Source: Verrucomicrobiota bacterium (lineage in GTDB: Bacteria; Verrucomicrobiota; Verrucomicrobiia; Limisphaerales; Pedosphaeraceae). Taken from it: a stretch of 64,000 nucleotides of DNA. Under the pieces are notes generated by a model. That model was not told where the DNA came from and did no database searches. It saw only the letters and a list, made by a program, of their open reading frames with translations. Location of the stretch: positions 62,001-126,000 of the forward strand of contig JAJPHR010000023.1 of assembly GCA_021325145.1 (NCBI GenBank). Reading direction: 5' to 3'. Made by a program: the position numbers and the translations under genes. This document shows, one piece after another, positions 18,822 to 26,059 of the stretch (position 1 is the first letter of the stretch; each line of letters starts with the position of its first letter).

Positions 18822-19073
18822 GGTTGTTCGTGACCCATTCAACCAGAACCGCCGCTGGTTTGGCAACCCCGAGTTGCAGGTAACGATTGAGCGGGCAGGG
18901 TGTTTAAGAACCGCTCCGGCCCTCCTCAGAAGCTCTCAGGACCTTTCGAATAAAATAACGATTCAGTCTCCAATCCAAGATGCTGCGGACTCAATGATTT
19001 CCTCACAAGATCAACTGGGTCACGGCGGCGTGGTGTCAACGTTGAAGGTCGACTTTGTTCGGGATGCTGGCGG

Positions 19074-19382
19074 TTATTTGGGGCTTTGCCTGCCAAGCTG
19101 TACCGCGATTACGGCGAGCAACCCCACCACCGCCAGCCCCAACCCCAACCAGACGCTAACCAGGGCGGCACACAACGCGGCCAGCATCATCGTCAAGACG
19201 ACACCCGCCAGCGCAGCATTGCCCGGTTTGGACTTCGCCACGGGCAGGTTGACGATGGCTTCGATCATCTCCGGAATGAACCCGATGCCGCATGAGGGGC
19301 ATTTCATGCCGCGCGCCAGATAGTCGGCTTTCGCTTCGACCGATTGGCCGCAAGCGGGGCAGTTGTAGAATTTTGTCTCGAT
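19074..19382 (-). CDS. Zinc-ribbon protein with two membrane helices, start codon unclear
   Basis: From ATG 19307 the frame gives 77 residues: MKCPSCGIGF, then two hydrophobic helices (ALAGVVLTMMLAALCAALVSV and GLAVVGLLAVIAVQLG). The same frame is open upstream and encodes ETKFYNCPACGQSVEAKADY, a matching second CxxC half of a zinc ribbon, back to a stop codon near 19390. No ATG, GTG or TTG lies in that extension; ATC at 19382 is the only near-start. Either a rare start, a frameshift, or a true start at 19307 with half a ribbon. I favour the longer protein. Function unknown. Confidence 0.55.
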   Translation of the reverse strand: METKFYNCPACGQSVEAKADYLARGMKCPSCGIGFIPEMIEAIVNLPVAKSKPGNAALAGVVLTMMLAALCAALVSVWLGLGLAVVGLLAVIAVQLGRQSPK

Positions 19383-19413
19383 GCGGCCATTGAATCACTT
19401 TCGCCGGAGATGT

Positions 19414-19749
19414 TCAAGCCTTGCGCTTCGATTCCTTGAGCCTTCGCTCATCGTCCTCCGTAATATGTAACCCCGACGCCTTCAAGAATCGAATCTGCGC
19501 TATAGTCCGGGGCCTAGGCAAATCGTCTTCCACAATTGGTAACCTTTTCAATTGTCTGAGTTGCCTAATACTGGCTTCAAACAACTCAATTATTTCGGGG
19601 GGCACTCCGGTAATTGAGTAACTGCTTGGCGGGGGAGTTTTAGGCCGTTCTTTTTTTCGTTGAGGTGCTAGTGCTATCAACTTGCCTTCGATCCGGATAA
19701 GAATCTTTTCCAGCCTGTCGATTTTCTTTGATAACCCTTCGAGCGTCAT
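19414..19749 (-). CDS. Small hypothetical coiled-coil protein
   Basis: A 111-residue protein starting MTLEGLSKKIDRLEKILIRI, a heptad-rich coiled coil, then a proline-rich linker (KERPKTPPPSS) and a charged helical end (ITEDDERRLKESKRKA). It lies just outside the left attachment repeat of the integrated element, so it may belong to the chromosome or to an older, decayed insertion. No family recognised. Confidence 0.6.
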   Translation of the reverse strand: MTLEGLSKKIDRLEKILIRIEGKLIALAPQRKKERPKTPPPSSYSITGVPPEIIELFEASIRQLRQLKRLPIVEDDLPRPRTIAQIRFLKASGLHITEDDERRLKESKRKA

Positions 19750-19858
19750 GCGTTCATTTCGCGTGTGTAGCGTTTTGAGCCTGCCCGGATTCTGGCAAGG
19801 CAGGGCGGGTATTCAAGCCCATTGAAGCACCTTGAACAATAGCGCGCTTTGTGGCGGT

Positions 19859-19883
19859 TTGCATGTACGTTACATATAGTTCC
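19859..19883 (+). repeat. Integrase arm-site-like tandem repeat, outside the left end
   Basis: Two adjoining degenerate TWCATAYA-type motifs ending in TTCC, about 60 bp left of the left attachment repeat. It matches 40169-40193 inside the right end, including the following CCGCCA..GATG. See the related copies at 20056-20079 and 40169-40193. Confidence 0.5.
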
Positions 19884-19941
19884 GCCAGCGATGAAGGCAA
19901 GAAAACCGTATTCCTGCCTTATTTAATGGGGTTTAGTGAAG

Positions 19942-19972
19942 ATGGCGGAGAGAGAGGGATTCGAACCCACGG
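19942..19972. repeat. Left attachment repeat (attL), displaced 3' end of tRNA-Ser
   Basis: A 31-bp perfect copy of 40256-40286, which is the 3' end of tRNA-Ser(GGA) including its CCA and T-arm. The sequences diverge immediately on both sides. This copy lacks the rest of the tRNA, so it is an integration footprint, not a gene. Confidence 0.95.
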
Positions 19973-20055
19973 AAGGTATCCGCCATTCACCATGGTTCAA
20001 GGCGGTTGATTTCATTGGGGTTTGCAATATCCTGAATCGCAGTTAAGGACTGTGC

Positions 20056-20079
20056 TTGCATACAGTTACATACAATGCC
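20056..20079 (+). repeat. Left integrase arm-site-like tandem repeat
   Basis: TTGCATACAG followed by TTACATACAATGCC, just upstream of the integrase ATG. Two near-identical TNCATACA units in tandem recur at the right end (40169-40193). Their placement near both att sites suggests arm-type binding sites for the integrase. Confidence 0.5.
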
Positions 20080-20099
20080 TATATTCCATCGTTTATCAC

Positions 20100-21260
20100 A
20101 TGGCCTGGCTCTACAAGCGCGGGAAGAAATGGTGGATCGGGTACCGCCACAATGGCCGGCAGATTCTCAAACCAACGCACACTGAGGATCCTGCCGTTGC
20201 AGAAAGGGAGCTCTTCAAAATCCGGACCATGCACGAGGCGCACGCGTCCGGGACGCTCACTGAACAGTTTTACCGCGCTCTCACGGGTAGCGTTCTTCCC
20301 CCCGTTACGCTAGCGTCAGAGTTAGATGGCTGGCTGGCGGAGTGCGAGCACAACACGGAGCCGAACACCCATGATCGCTACGGGGCTGTAGCGAATGAAT
20401 TCAAGGTGTTCCTGAATGCAAATGACAAAGCCCCAATGCTCTCCGAAATCAGGACAGAGGACGTGAGCCGTTACTTGCTGCAAAAGCGCAAATCCACCGC
20501 GGCGAGCACAACCAATCTGACTCGGAAGATACTGTCCGCGTTCTTTAAGCGGGCCCTCCTTGGTAACCGGCTGCGTGAAAACCCATGCACGCCAATCAAG
20601 CCGTTCAAAGCTCAGAAGGGGGAGCGGGTGAAACGCCGAGCCTTCACCTTGGCCGAGTTGGGAGCAATCTACAGCAAGGCGCCGGATGACTTTTGGCGCT
20701 ACATGGTCCAGGGCGAGTTTTACACTGGCCTGCGGATGGTGGATCTGATTTGCCTCCGACTCGGAGCAATCGACCTCAAGCGCGGCATGTTACAGCTTGA
20801 GGATGAAAAGACAGAAAAGCCAATGTTCATCCCCCTGGCCAAACCCTTGCTCAACCTGCTTACTGACGTGATGCGAAAGCGCGGTCCTGGCAAGCCGTTT
20901 GAATATCTTTGGCCAGAGCAGGCGAAACGGCATCAGGGCTATAAGAGCGGGTCCGGCTATTTCTCAAACCAGTTTTACGACCTTATCCTTGCTCCGTGCG
21001 GACTGGTCCCGGCTCGGGATACTGCCCACAAGGCAAAGAAGGACGGAAAGGGCAGGGGGGCGAAGCGCAAGACCAACGATGTAAGCTTTCATTGCTTACG
21101 GCATTCGTTCGTCTCATTTCTGAAATCAACGGGAGCAAATCAGGCGGTTGCGAAGGAATTGGCCGGCCATTCGAGCGACCAGGTGAACGACCTGTACACC
21201 CATGTTCCCGAGGAGGATTTGATTAAAGCCATCAACCAGCTACCGGAATTCGCCAAATGA
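20100..21260 (+). CDS. Tyrosine-type site-specific integrase
   Basis: Catalyses integration and excision of the element at tRNA-Ser. The 386-residue product has an N-terminal arm-binding/SAM-like region (MAWLYKRGKKWWIGYRHNGR; EIRTEDVSRYLLQKRKS) and a catalytic domain with the conserved Arg in YTGLRMVDLICLRLG, the beta-sheet lysine in DEKTEKPMFIPL, the box II HCLRHSF (HxxR), the GHSS histidine and the nucleophile in NDLYTHV. The ATG at 20100 is chosen because a TTG frame opening at 20022 would place the arm-site repeat inside the gene. It lies directly beside attL. Its stop overlaps the next start (ATGA). Confidence 0.95.
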   Translation: MAWLYKRGKKWWIGYRHNGRQILKPTHTEDPAVAERELFKIRTMHEAHASGTLTEQFYRALTGSVLPPVTLASELDGWLAECEHNTEPNTHDRYGAVANEFKVFLNANDKAPMLSEIRTEDVSRYLLQKRKSTAASTTNLTRKILSAFFKRALLGNRLRENPCTPIKPFKAQKGERVKRRAFTLAELGAIYSKAPDDFWRYMVQGEFYTGLRMVDLICLRLGAIDLKRGMLQLEDEKTEKPMFIPLAKPLLNLLTDVMRKRGPGKPFEYLWPEQAKRHQGYKSGSGYFSNQFYDLILAPCGLVPARDTAHKAKKDGKGRGAKRKTNDVSFHCLRHSFVSFLKSTGANQAVAKELAGHSSDQVNDLYTHVPEEDLIKAINQLPEFAK

Positions 21261-21748
21261 AGCAGGTGAAAGAGATGGTGGAAATCGCCGGCCGCGAGTT
21301 GGCCAAGCCGCGAGCCTTCCCAGTGCCGCTCAAAGAGTTCCTGCGGATCGTCGTCGGTGGCAGCATCCCCAGCGCACGTACGGAAACAGACCGGATGCGC
21401 TTCTACAGGCAGTTCCTCGTTGCCTGGCAGGTGGACGAGGGCGCCGCCAAAGCAGAGCAGGGGACGTTGCCGATTTTAAAGCTCCATCCAAAAGACCGCC
21501 CGCAATACTTGATCGAGCACCACTCGCGCAAAGGGTTCGATGCGTGGGGTTTTGCCCTTGAGGCCGAGCTATTCCTGACTTGGCAGTCCGGCATGCTTGC
21601 TCGCAGAGGCGCGTCGGCCGCGCGTCAGAGGTGGGGAAAAAAGAAGGGTAAGAAAACCCTTGGCCCGAATGTTCCAGCGTTGAAGGTGAATTTAGCAGCC
21701 TTGGCCGCTCATCTGGCATCCAAGCGGGTCTCACCTGGCATCTACTAA
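21257..21748 (+). CDS. Hypothetical protein coupled to the integrase
   Basis: A 163-residue soluble protein starting MKQVKEMVEIAGRELAKPRA; the ATG overlaps the integrase stop by 4 nt. Segments such as TDRMRFYRQFLVAWQVDEGA and YLIEHHSRKGFDAWGFALEA are distinctive, but I do not recognise a family. The basic C-terminus (RRGASAARQRWGKKKGKK) suggests nucleic-acid contact. A recombination accessory role is inferred only from coupling. Confidence 0.7.
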   Translation: MKQVKEMVEIAGRELAKPRAFPVPLKEFLRIVVGGSIPSARTETDRMRFYRQFLVAWQVDEGAAKAEQGTLPILKLHPKDRPQYLIEHHSRKGFDAWGFALEAELFLTWQSGMLARRGASAARQRWGKKKGKKTLGPNVPALKVNLAALAAHLASKRVSPGIY

Positions 21749-21829
21749 GCCTCATCAAGCATCCGAAAATCCTCATCTGGCATCGCGCCGGATACCGGAG
21801 CCCAGAAAGGCCGCTTGCAAAGGTGAGGC

Positions 21830-22096
21830 ATGATAAATTCATCTACAGTAAAGAACGAGATTGGAGCTTCACAGAGCTTCGATCTATTCCGACTCACTAA
21901 GGCGAAAGCGACGGTCGATGTATGCTCGAACACCCTGCGGGAGTACAACCGGCAGGGGTTGCCTTTCTACAAGCGCGGTCGGGCCGTGTTCGTCTCCAAA
22001 ACCGAGCTGGAGGCGTTCATCCGCAACCCAGCAGGTTTTAACCCGGCCAACCAGATCGTCAGAAACGCGGGCTCCAGAAATCTAATGCTCCAGTAA
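21830..22096 (+). CDS. Small helix-turn-helix DNA-binding protein
   Basis: An 88-residue protein with an excisionase/MerR-like helix-turn-helix: TKAKATVDVCSNTLREYNRQ, then the wing GLPFYKRGRAVFVSKTELEAFI. Such proteins act as excisionases or regulators of integrase genes, which fits its place 81 bp after the integrase pair. Which of the two it is cannot be told. Confidence 0.75.
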   Translation: MINSSTVKNEIGASQSFDLFRLTKAKATVDVCSNTLREYNRQGLPFYKRGRAVFVSKTELEAFIRNPAGFNPANQIVRNAGSRNLMLQ

Positions 22097-22519
22097 TCCC
22101 TCCGCCAGAAAAGTTCCCGCGCTGGCCGTTTTGCCGCGACAAACGCGACAGCAAATTTAGCTGTTCGTAAGCAATAGGAAAGCTGATGCTTTCCAAGAGC
22201 TAACCTTGAGGATTGCCCCTTGAGTGAAAAAGCGGGCAGGAAAAGCACCTGCATCATTAAGTCACCCATCCGTCCCATTCCCCCCGGTGATTCAGCCCGA
22301 CTCGGTGTCGAACGGGCATTTTGCGCTATCCCAAAACAGGCATGGCTTGCCGAAAACGAACTTGCCGGGACGCATTTCTGGGGGTTTTCGTTCCATTGAC
22401 ACACCTCTTGGCCGCGTCAGGTGCGGAATTGGGTTAGACCCGAGCTCTTCAAGGTATGTTACTCTGCGCTGCGTTGCCGTTGAATCGACGAGTTTGGCTG
22501 AGCGCTACCTCGCCATGGC
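22097..22519. other. 423-bp interval without a confident gene
   Basis: Lies between the plus-strand HTH gene and the convergent minus-strand operon end. Open frames on both strands cross it, but none has a convincing start, composition or domain. No clear terminator was seen. Confidence 0.4.
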
Positions 22520-23134
22520 TCAAATCGTCCTAGAGGCAACCAGAGGGGTTTGGAGGCGTCTCCGCTCATCTACCAACTTACGGATCCTGGCCACAATTTC
22601 CTCGCTTGCGCCGTGCTCAGCGGCATAACTTCGCGCAATCTGCTCCTGTTCAATGATTTCCGCGAGGCGCTTACCAGCATCGCTGGGTTGTGCCGGTTCG
22701 GCGCCATCGGGGTAGGTTTCAAAGGCTGCTTCGGGGGATGCGCCATGCGGGCCGCACCTTTGTATTGCCCACCATTCGCGCAGATGATGCTGCCTCTCCG
22801 CATTATCCTTCGATTCTGACAGGCGTTCCCGAAGTCGATCCCGGCGCCAGAGAAATTCTTCTCTGCTCATCGGGCGGAAGATCAGGCTGGGTGTCTTGCC
22901 CGGGCGAGGAACCTCCGCGGCCAATCCTGACCGAATCAGGGACGGAATAAAAGCATCCAACTCGGCGGTCTTGACTGCGCTTTTCCGCGATGGGTGATGG
23001 CAGAACATGCGGGTGATGTCCGACCGAGTGCAATAGACCCAAGCATTCGCGGATGCCAGGCGGCTGGCTAGTATGCCGGCAAGGAATCCGAGTGGATGAT
23101 CCAAGGTGTTTCGTGTTTTAGCAGATGTGTTCAT
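22520..23134 (-). CDS. Hypothetical protein of the element, last gene of a coupled operon
   Basis: A 204-residue protein. The ATG at 23134 (MNTSAKTRNTLDHPLGFLAG) is chosen because it overlaps the preceding stop by 4 nt; the frame stays open to 23341 in a different gene's DNA. The first half (ITRMFCHHPSRKSAVKTAEL) could be a winged helix; the second is a charged helix (RLRERLSESKDNAERQHHLR; EIIEQEQIARSYAAEHGASE). Family not recognised. It follows two genes joined by GTGA/ATGA overlaps. Confidence 0.7.
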   Translation of the reverse strand: MNTSAKTRNTLDHPLGFLAGILASRLASANAWVYCTRSDITRMFCHHPSRKSAVKTAELDAFIPSLIRSGLAAEVPRPGKTPSLIFRPMSREEFLWRRDRLRERLSESKDNAERQHHLREWWAIQRCGPHGASPEAAFETYPDGAEPAQPSDAGKRLAEIIEQEQIARSYAAEHGASEEIVARIRKLVDERRRLQTPLVASRTI

Positions 23135-23331
23135 AATCGAGATCTTCCGTTCTGCTCTGGTATGGGGAGGTTGAGCTGCCTCGGTGCGTCCACGACGATG
23201 GTGACTCGGTAGCGTGCTCCGCCAACGGTCGTGAGCACGCTGATTCGCTTTCCCTCGGCCTTGAGCTGCTTGCACAAGGCGAGCAGTTCGTTGCCGGACA
23301 GTGTTGAGTCGTGTTTCATTGGACTGCTCAC
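23131..23331 (-). CDS. Small hypothetical protein of the coupled operon
   Basis: A 66-residue protein. The GTG at 23331 overlaps the preceding stop (GTGA), and its own stop overlaps the next ATG (ATGA). An internal ATG at 23319 (MKHDSTLSGNELLALCKQLK) is an alternative start. A beta-rich middle (KRISVLTTVGGARYRVTIVV) is followed by a polar tail. Function unknown. Confidence 0.7.
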   Translation of the reverse strand: MSSPMKHDSTLSGNELLALCKQLKAEGKRISVLTTVGGARYRVTIVVDAPRQLNLPIPEQNGRSRL

Positions 23332-24575
23332 AGGGTTTCACGCGTCACAAATAAAACGAATCGCGCTTTCCAATTCTCGCCAGCGGTTCCAGGGACAACC
23401 TCTTTCTCCCAGAACCGTTTCGCTAAATCCGCCACTGGTAGCTCCATCTTCGACCCCGCGCAGGTGCGGGTAGCGATCCCGACAAGTTCTTCCATGTTCG
23501 GAGGGCTAAGTGTCGGCTCCCGGGCCGCCCCTCCCTTTTCCGAATCCGAATCCTCAACCCGCGCGCACGCGGTTTGTGTACCTCCCGTTTCTGCTGAGAG
23601 CGTTTCTATTGGAGAGTTTCTATTACCTATCGTTTCTATTAAAGTGGACGCTCCAGTGGACATTGGAGTGGACGGTGCAGTGGACGCCAAGTGAACATCG
23701 AGCGGGCTGTCTGCGGTGATTTTCAATCCATCCGCCCGAACTTTGTCCACTATAATAGGAGTGTTCACTATAATAGCTTTGTCTACTTTAATAGCAGCTT
23801 TTGCGGCCTTTGCGGCTTTAATCCTCGCCATCAAAGCGGCATCGCGCGCCTTCCTGCGAGCATGGAAATCCTCCGCATACGACTTTCCGCTCTCCAGCCT
23901 GGCGGCAAGCTGTTCCTGGTTCATCCGGATGGAGTAGTACGTTTGGCGCTTGTTAGGGCGAGTGCAGGCAAAGAATCCTCTCTTATGCAGTTCGTCCCGG
24001 GTACAACCGATCTGCCTCACAGACAATGGCATTGCCCCGTCCGTCCGGTTCCCGAGTTCAGCCTTAAGAACCGCCTCCGATTTGTAACCGAGCATTCTCC
24101 GCCGAATCTGTTCCCGAGTGATCCTGACAGGGAAATCCTTGGCGCCAACCACACTGTAAAGCCCGCAAAGCATTGAGAATTCACGGTAGCTCATCCCCCT
24201 CTTTTCTCTCACATCCCATAGAAAATCACTACGAATCCGAACGCTGGGCTGAGTGCCGTGCTTGTCGGTGAAAGCTTTTACGAAATTCGAGCATGCGACA
24301 TACTGGTTAAGAATTGCGCCGACATCTCCTGCGGTCACGGACAGTTTATTCGCTCCCACAACTACATGGCGATGAGCAAGCTCCCCTCTGCGCATCCCCT
24401 CTGGAATATTATGGCTTGGCGTCTGCTTCATAATCTCATCTTGACTCTCGCGGGACATCTTTCCGCAGAAGTCGCGTCCGGCTTCTACCAAGCACCATGA
24501 GATGATGTGCTCCAGGCGAACCTCATCCTTGCCATACGCCAGAAGGCAGAGCGGGAACTGAAAATAGGTGCTCAC
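23328..24575 (-). CDS. Hypothetical protein, possible replication-associated protein
   Basis: A 415-residue soluble protein. The N-terminal 240 residues contain a winged-helix-like stretch (REKRGMSYREFSMLCGLYSV; RITREQIRRRMLGYKSEAVL; GCTRDELHKRGFFACTRPNK) as seen in replication initiation and primase-loading proteins of mobile elements, but I cannot name a family. An alanine/lysine-rich linker (ARIKAAKAAKAAIKVDKAII) leads to a low-complexity region and a conserved-looking C-terminus. The low-complexity DNA holds GTGGAC repeated four times at 12-bp spacing. The GTG start overlaps a possible 25-codon frame upstream. Confidence 0.75.
   Translation of the reverse strand: MSTYFQFPLCLLAYGKDEVRLEHIISWCLVEAGRDFCGKMSRESQDEIMKQTPSHNIPEGMRRGELAHRHVVVGANKLSVTAGDVGAILNQYVACSNFVKAFTDKHGTQPSVRIRSDFLWDVREKRGMSYREFSMLCGLYSVVGAKDFPVRITREQIRRRMLGYKSEAVLKAELGNRTDGAMPLSVRQIGCTRDELHKRGFFACTRPNKRQTYYSIRMNQEQLAARLESGKSYAEDFHARRKARDAALMARIKAAKAAKAAIKVDKAIIVNTPIIVDKVRADGLKITADSPLDVHLASTAPSTPMSTGASTLIETIGNRNSPIETLSAETGGTQTACARVEDSDSEKGGAAREPTLSPPNMEELVGIATRTCAGSKMELPVADLAKRFWEKEVVPGTAGENWKARFVLFVTRETL
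23644..23685. repeat. Four GTGGAC repeats at exact 12-bp spacing
   Basis: GTGGAC begins at 23644, 23656, 23668 and 23680 inside the 23328-24575 gene, where it encodes a Ser-Thr repeat. The spacing is close to one helical turn plus, as in iterons. Nearby (about 23605-23640) TTTCTATT occurs three times. It may be a replication-protein binding site or merely a coding repeat. Confidence 0.55.
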
Positions 24576-24649
24576 ACCGCACCCCCAATCTGGAAAAAAG
24601 GCGAACTTTCCGCTTGCGGCGCGTGCTGATTATGGTTAGCGTTTGACAT
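24572..24649 (-). CDS. Possible 25-residue leader peptide
   Basis: A frame starting MSNANHNQHAPQAESSPFFQ at ATG 24649 and ending in a TGA that overlaps the GTG start of the next gene (GTGA), the same junction type as the two following genes. No ribosome site is evident. It may be a leader that couples translation, or chance. Confidence 0.35.
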   Translation of the reverse strand: MSNANHNQHAPQAESSPFFQIGGAV

Positions 24650-24663
24650 CGTTTAGTTTTAAA

Positions 24664-24703
24664 GCTGCTGAGCAAACTTGGTCGTGCGCTCAGTGGCTTT
24701 TTT
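24664..24703. terminator. Hairpin with T-run between two minus-strand genes
   Basis: GCTGCTGAGC and GCTCAGTGGC pair over 10 bp with two wobbles, followed on the plus strand by six T. On the minus strand the hairpin is followed by TTTAAAAC, so it could end transcription from the small HTH gene (24714-24938) or weaken read-through into the operon at 24649. Confidence 0.5.
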
Positions 24704-24713
24704 GCTTTAGGGT

Positions 24714-24938
24714 TTAGGTGACGAGTTGACAGCCGCCGTTTGCGGCCAGGACCTCAAAATCAGAGATGGCTTGCTGAGTGACGAACACGCGCTTGCCCAC
24801 CTTAATTGTCCTGATCCATCCGCGGCCCACGATTCGATAGGCGGTGGCGCGCGATACGGGCAGCTTGGTGTACCAATCACTGAACTGCACCAGGCCGACA
24901 GGCACGCTGGTGAGATTATTTGCGTCGTTCGAAATCAT
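24714..24938 (-). CDS. AlpA/excisionase-like helix-turn-helix protein
   Basis: A 74-residue DNA-binding protein: FSDWYTKLPVSRATAYRIVG forms the helix-turn-helix and GWIRTIKVGKRVFVTQQAIS the wing, as in excisionase/AlpA-type regulators. Its upstream region contains a 37-bp sequence identical to that upstream of the second HTH gene (37499-38215). It heads the minus strand from a control region with three palindromes (25052-25120). It is likely a regulator or recombination directionality factor of the element. Confidence 0.8.
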   Translation of the reverse strand: MISNDANNLTSVPVGLVQFSDWYTKLPVSRATAYRIVGRGWIRTIKVGKRVFVTQQAISDFEVLAANGGCQLVT

Positions 24939-24954
24939 AGCTTTATTTATTCCA

Positions 24955-24991
24955 GCAATGATTCACCTACAGCAAGGGTATGCCGTGTCAA
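24955..24991 (-). promoter_or_regulatory. 37-bp promoter-like repeat, copy 1
   Basis: Identical over 37 bp to 38217-38253. On the minus strand it begins TTGACA, and TAGGTG lies 16 nt further, a plausible -35/-10 pair directed at the HTH gene starting at 24938. Confidence 0.65.
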
Positions 24992-25051
24992 CAGCTGAGT
25001 AAGACATAATGAGACGCACCCCATTTTACGCGTTGGATGATCCTTGGATTT

Positions 25052-25085
25052 ACCCTTAAGGGTGTGCTTGGGCATTTGCTCAAGC
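25052..25085. promoter_or_regulatory. Two adjoining palindromes in the divergent control region
   Basis: ACCCTTAAGGGT at 25052-25063 is a perfect 12-bp palindrome. GCTTGGGCA TT TGCTCAAGC at 25066-25085 is a 9-bp inverted repeat with one wobble. Both lie between the divergent HTH gene and the exported-protein gene. Confidence 0.5.
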
Positions 25086-25101
25086 AAAACTCACCGAAAA
25101 T

Positions 25102-25122
25102 GGTCACTCCGAGTCGGAGTGA
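25102..25122. promoter_or_regulatory. Operator-like palindrome ACTCCGA-G-TCGGAGT, copy 1
   Basis: The 15-bp core at 25106-25120 is a perfect inverted repeat that extends to 19 bp (TCA...TGA). The same core recurs at 38538-38552 in the other control region. It lies about 70 bp upstream of the exported-protein gene at 25193. Confidence 0.65.
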
Positions 25123-25192
25123 AATTCTGATTGCCGCGGATTTCAATTGACGGCTATCGCCCTCGGTGCCAGTATCCTTCCGTTCGAGGACT

Positions 25193-25906
25193 ATGAAGCA
25201 TCAAAAAAAGCGCAGGCTTCACGCCTTGGCGACAGAATTTGGCCTGCTTTTGAGCCTCTGGCTGTCGGCGGTGCCACTGCTCGCGCAATTTGCTCCTGTT
25301 TCTCCCCAAGTGTATTCATACGCTCCCGTCAGAGTCCTTGGAACCAACCTCATGGATTTTGCTCCGATGATTAATGCGGCGCTTGCCGGCGCAGAGGTGG
25401 GGTCGAGATTTTTTATCGAAGGGAAGGTGAGCGGGATAGGTGATGGCGACAGCGTGTTTATCACCAGGCACGTCGGAACCACTTATCAACTTCGCGCACC
25501 GGACTTGAACGGGTCAAGTGCCAGCCTCTTGCGTTCGCTCTCGTTACAGTCGATAGCGCAAAAATCAGGCGGCCATCTCAGCGCGGGGCAACTTTTGGCG
25601 TTCGACCCCGCATCGCGGAGCCAGTTTGTTCCCGTTGAGCAGTACGATCAGGTCGTTTTGACAAACTGCCCGAAAGCCATGATGAAAGTCGGAAGTTACA
25701 TTGACCTGTGCGCATGGCCGTGTGGCGCGCGCACAGTAGAAGGCAACGGAAATAAGGCCACCATGCTGCGCTTTGATTATGGGGTGAAGTTCTCAGGCAA
25801 CCTCGCAGATTACGACTTCTTCCTCCAGGTTTCCCCATCGGGCGCCACAGTCAGGGTGCCGATAAAGGCCGCACAGAAGAACACCCGAGCGGTCACCGCG
25901 CCATAA
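25193..25906 (+). CDS. Exported hypothetical protein of the element
   Basis: A 237-residue protein with a basic N-terminus and signal peptide (MKHQKKRRLHALATEFGLLL, cut after LAQ). The mature part is beta-rich (FFIEGKVSGIGDGDSVFITR; KATMLRFDYGVKFSGNLADY). No family recognised. The ATG at 25193 is preferred over a frame opening at 25166 because it starts the signal peptide. It lies directly after the palindrome-bearing control region, so it may be expressed from the lysogenic state, as cargo. Confidence 0.75.
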   Translation: MKHQKKRRLHALATEFGLLLSLWLSAVPLLAQFAPVSPQVYSYAPVRVLGTNLMDFAPMINAALAGAEVGSRFFIEGKVSGIGDGDSVFITRHVGTTYQLRAPDLNGSSASLLRSLSLQSIAQKSGGHLSAGQLLAFDPASRSQFVPVEQYDQVVLTNCPKAMMKVGSYIDLCAWPCGARTVEGNGNKATMLRFDYGVKFSGNLADYDFFLQVSPSGATVRVPIKAAQKNTRAVTAP

Positions 25907-26059
25907 AGCATGCACTCCAACCAAGCACCCGCAAGTAGCCACGCGGAGATTGGTCCGAATTCATTGACTCTCCTAGGATTTTTCCTAAGCGGCAGCAGTA
26001 TTTCAGACCGTAGGAATATGGCAGCTTCCAAAAAGTTCTCATAAGGCTGCCCTTTTGCC

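Noticed and set aside
19942..19972. A tRNA gene at the left end of the element
   Set aside because: Only the last 31 bp of tRNA-Ser are present; the anticodon arm and acceptor 5' strand are missing, so it is an attachment footprint.
22224..22628. A plus-strand frame in the gap between the HTH gene and the convergent operon
   Set aside because: Runs into the 3' end of the opposite gene, has no ribosome site and no recognisable domain; the interval is described as empty.
23605..23685. Short phased repeats as a CRISPR array
   Set aside because: Units of 6-8 bp with 6-bp spacing inside a coding region are not CRISPR-like; no cas genes are in the window.
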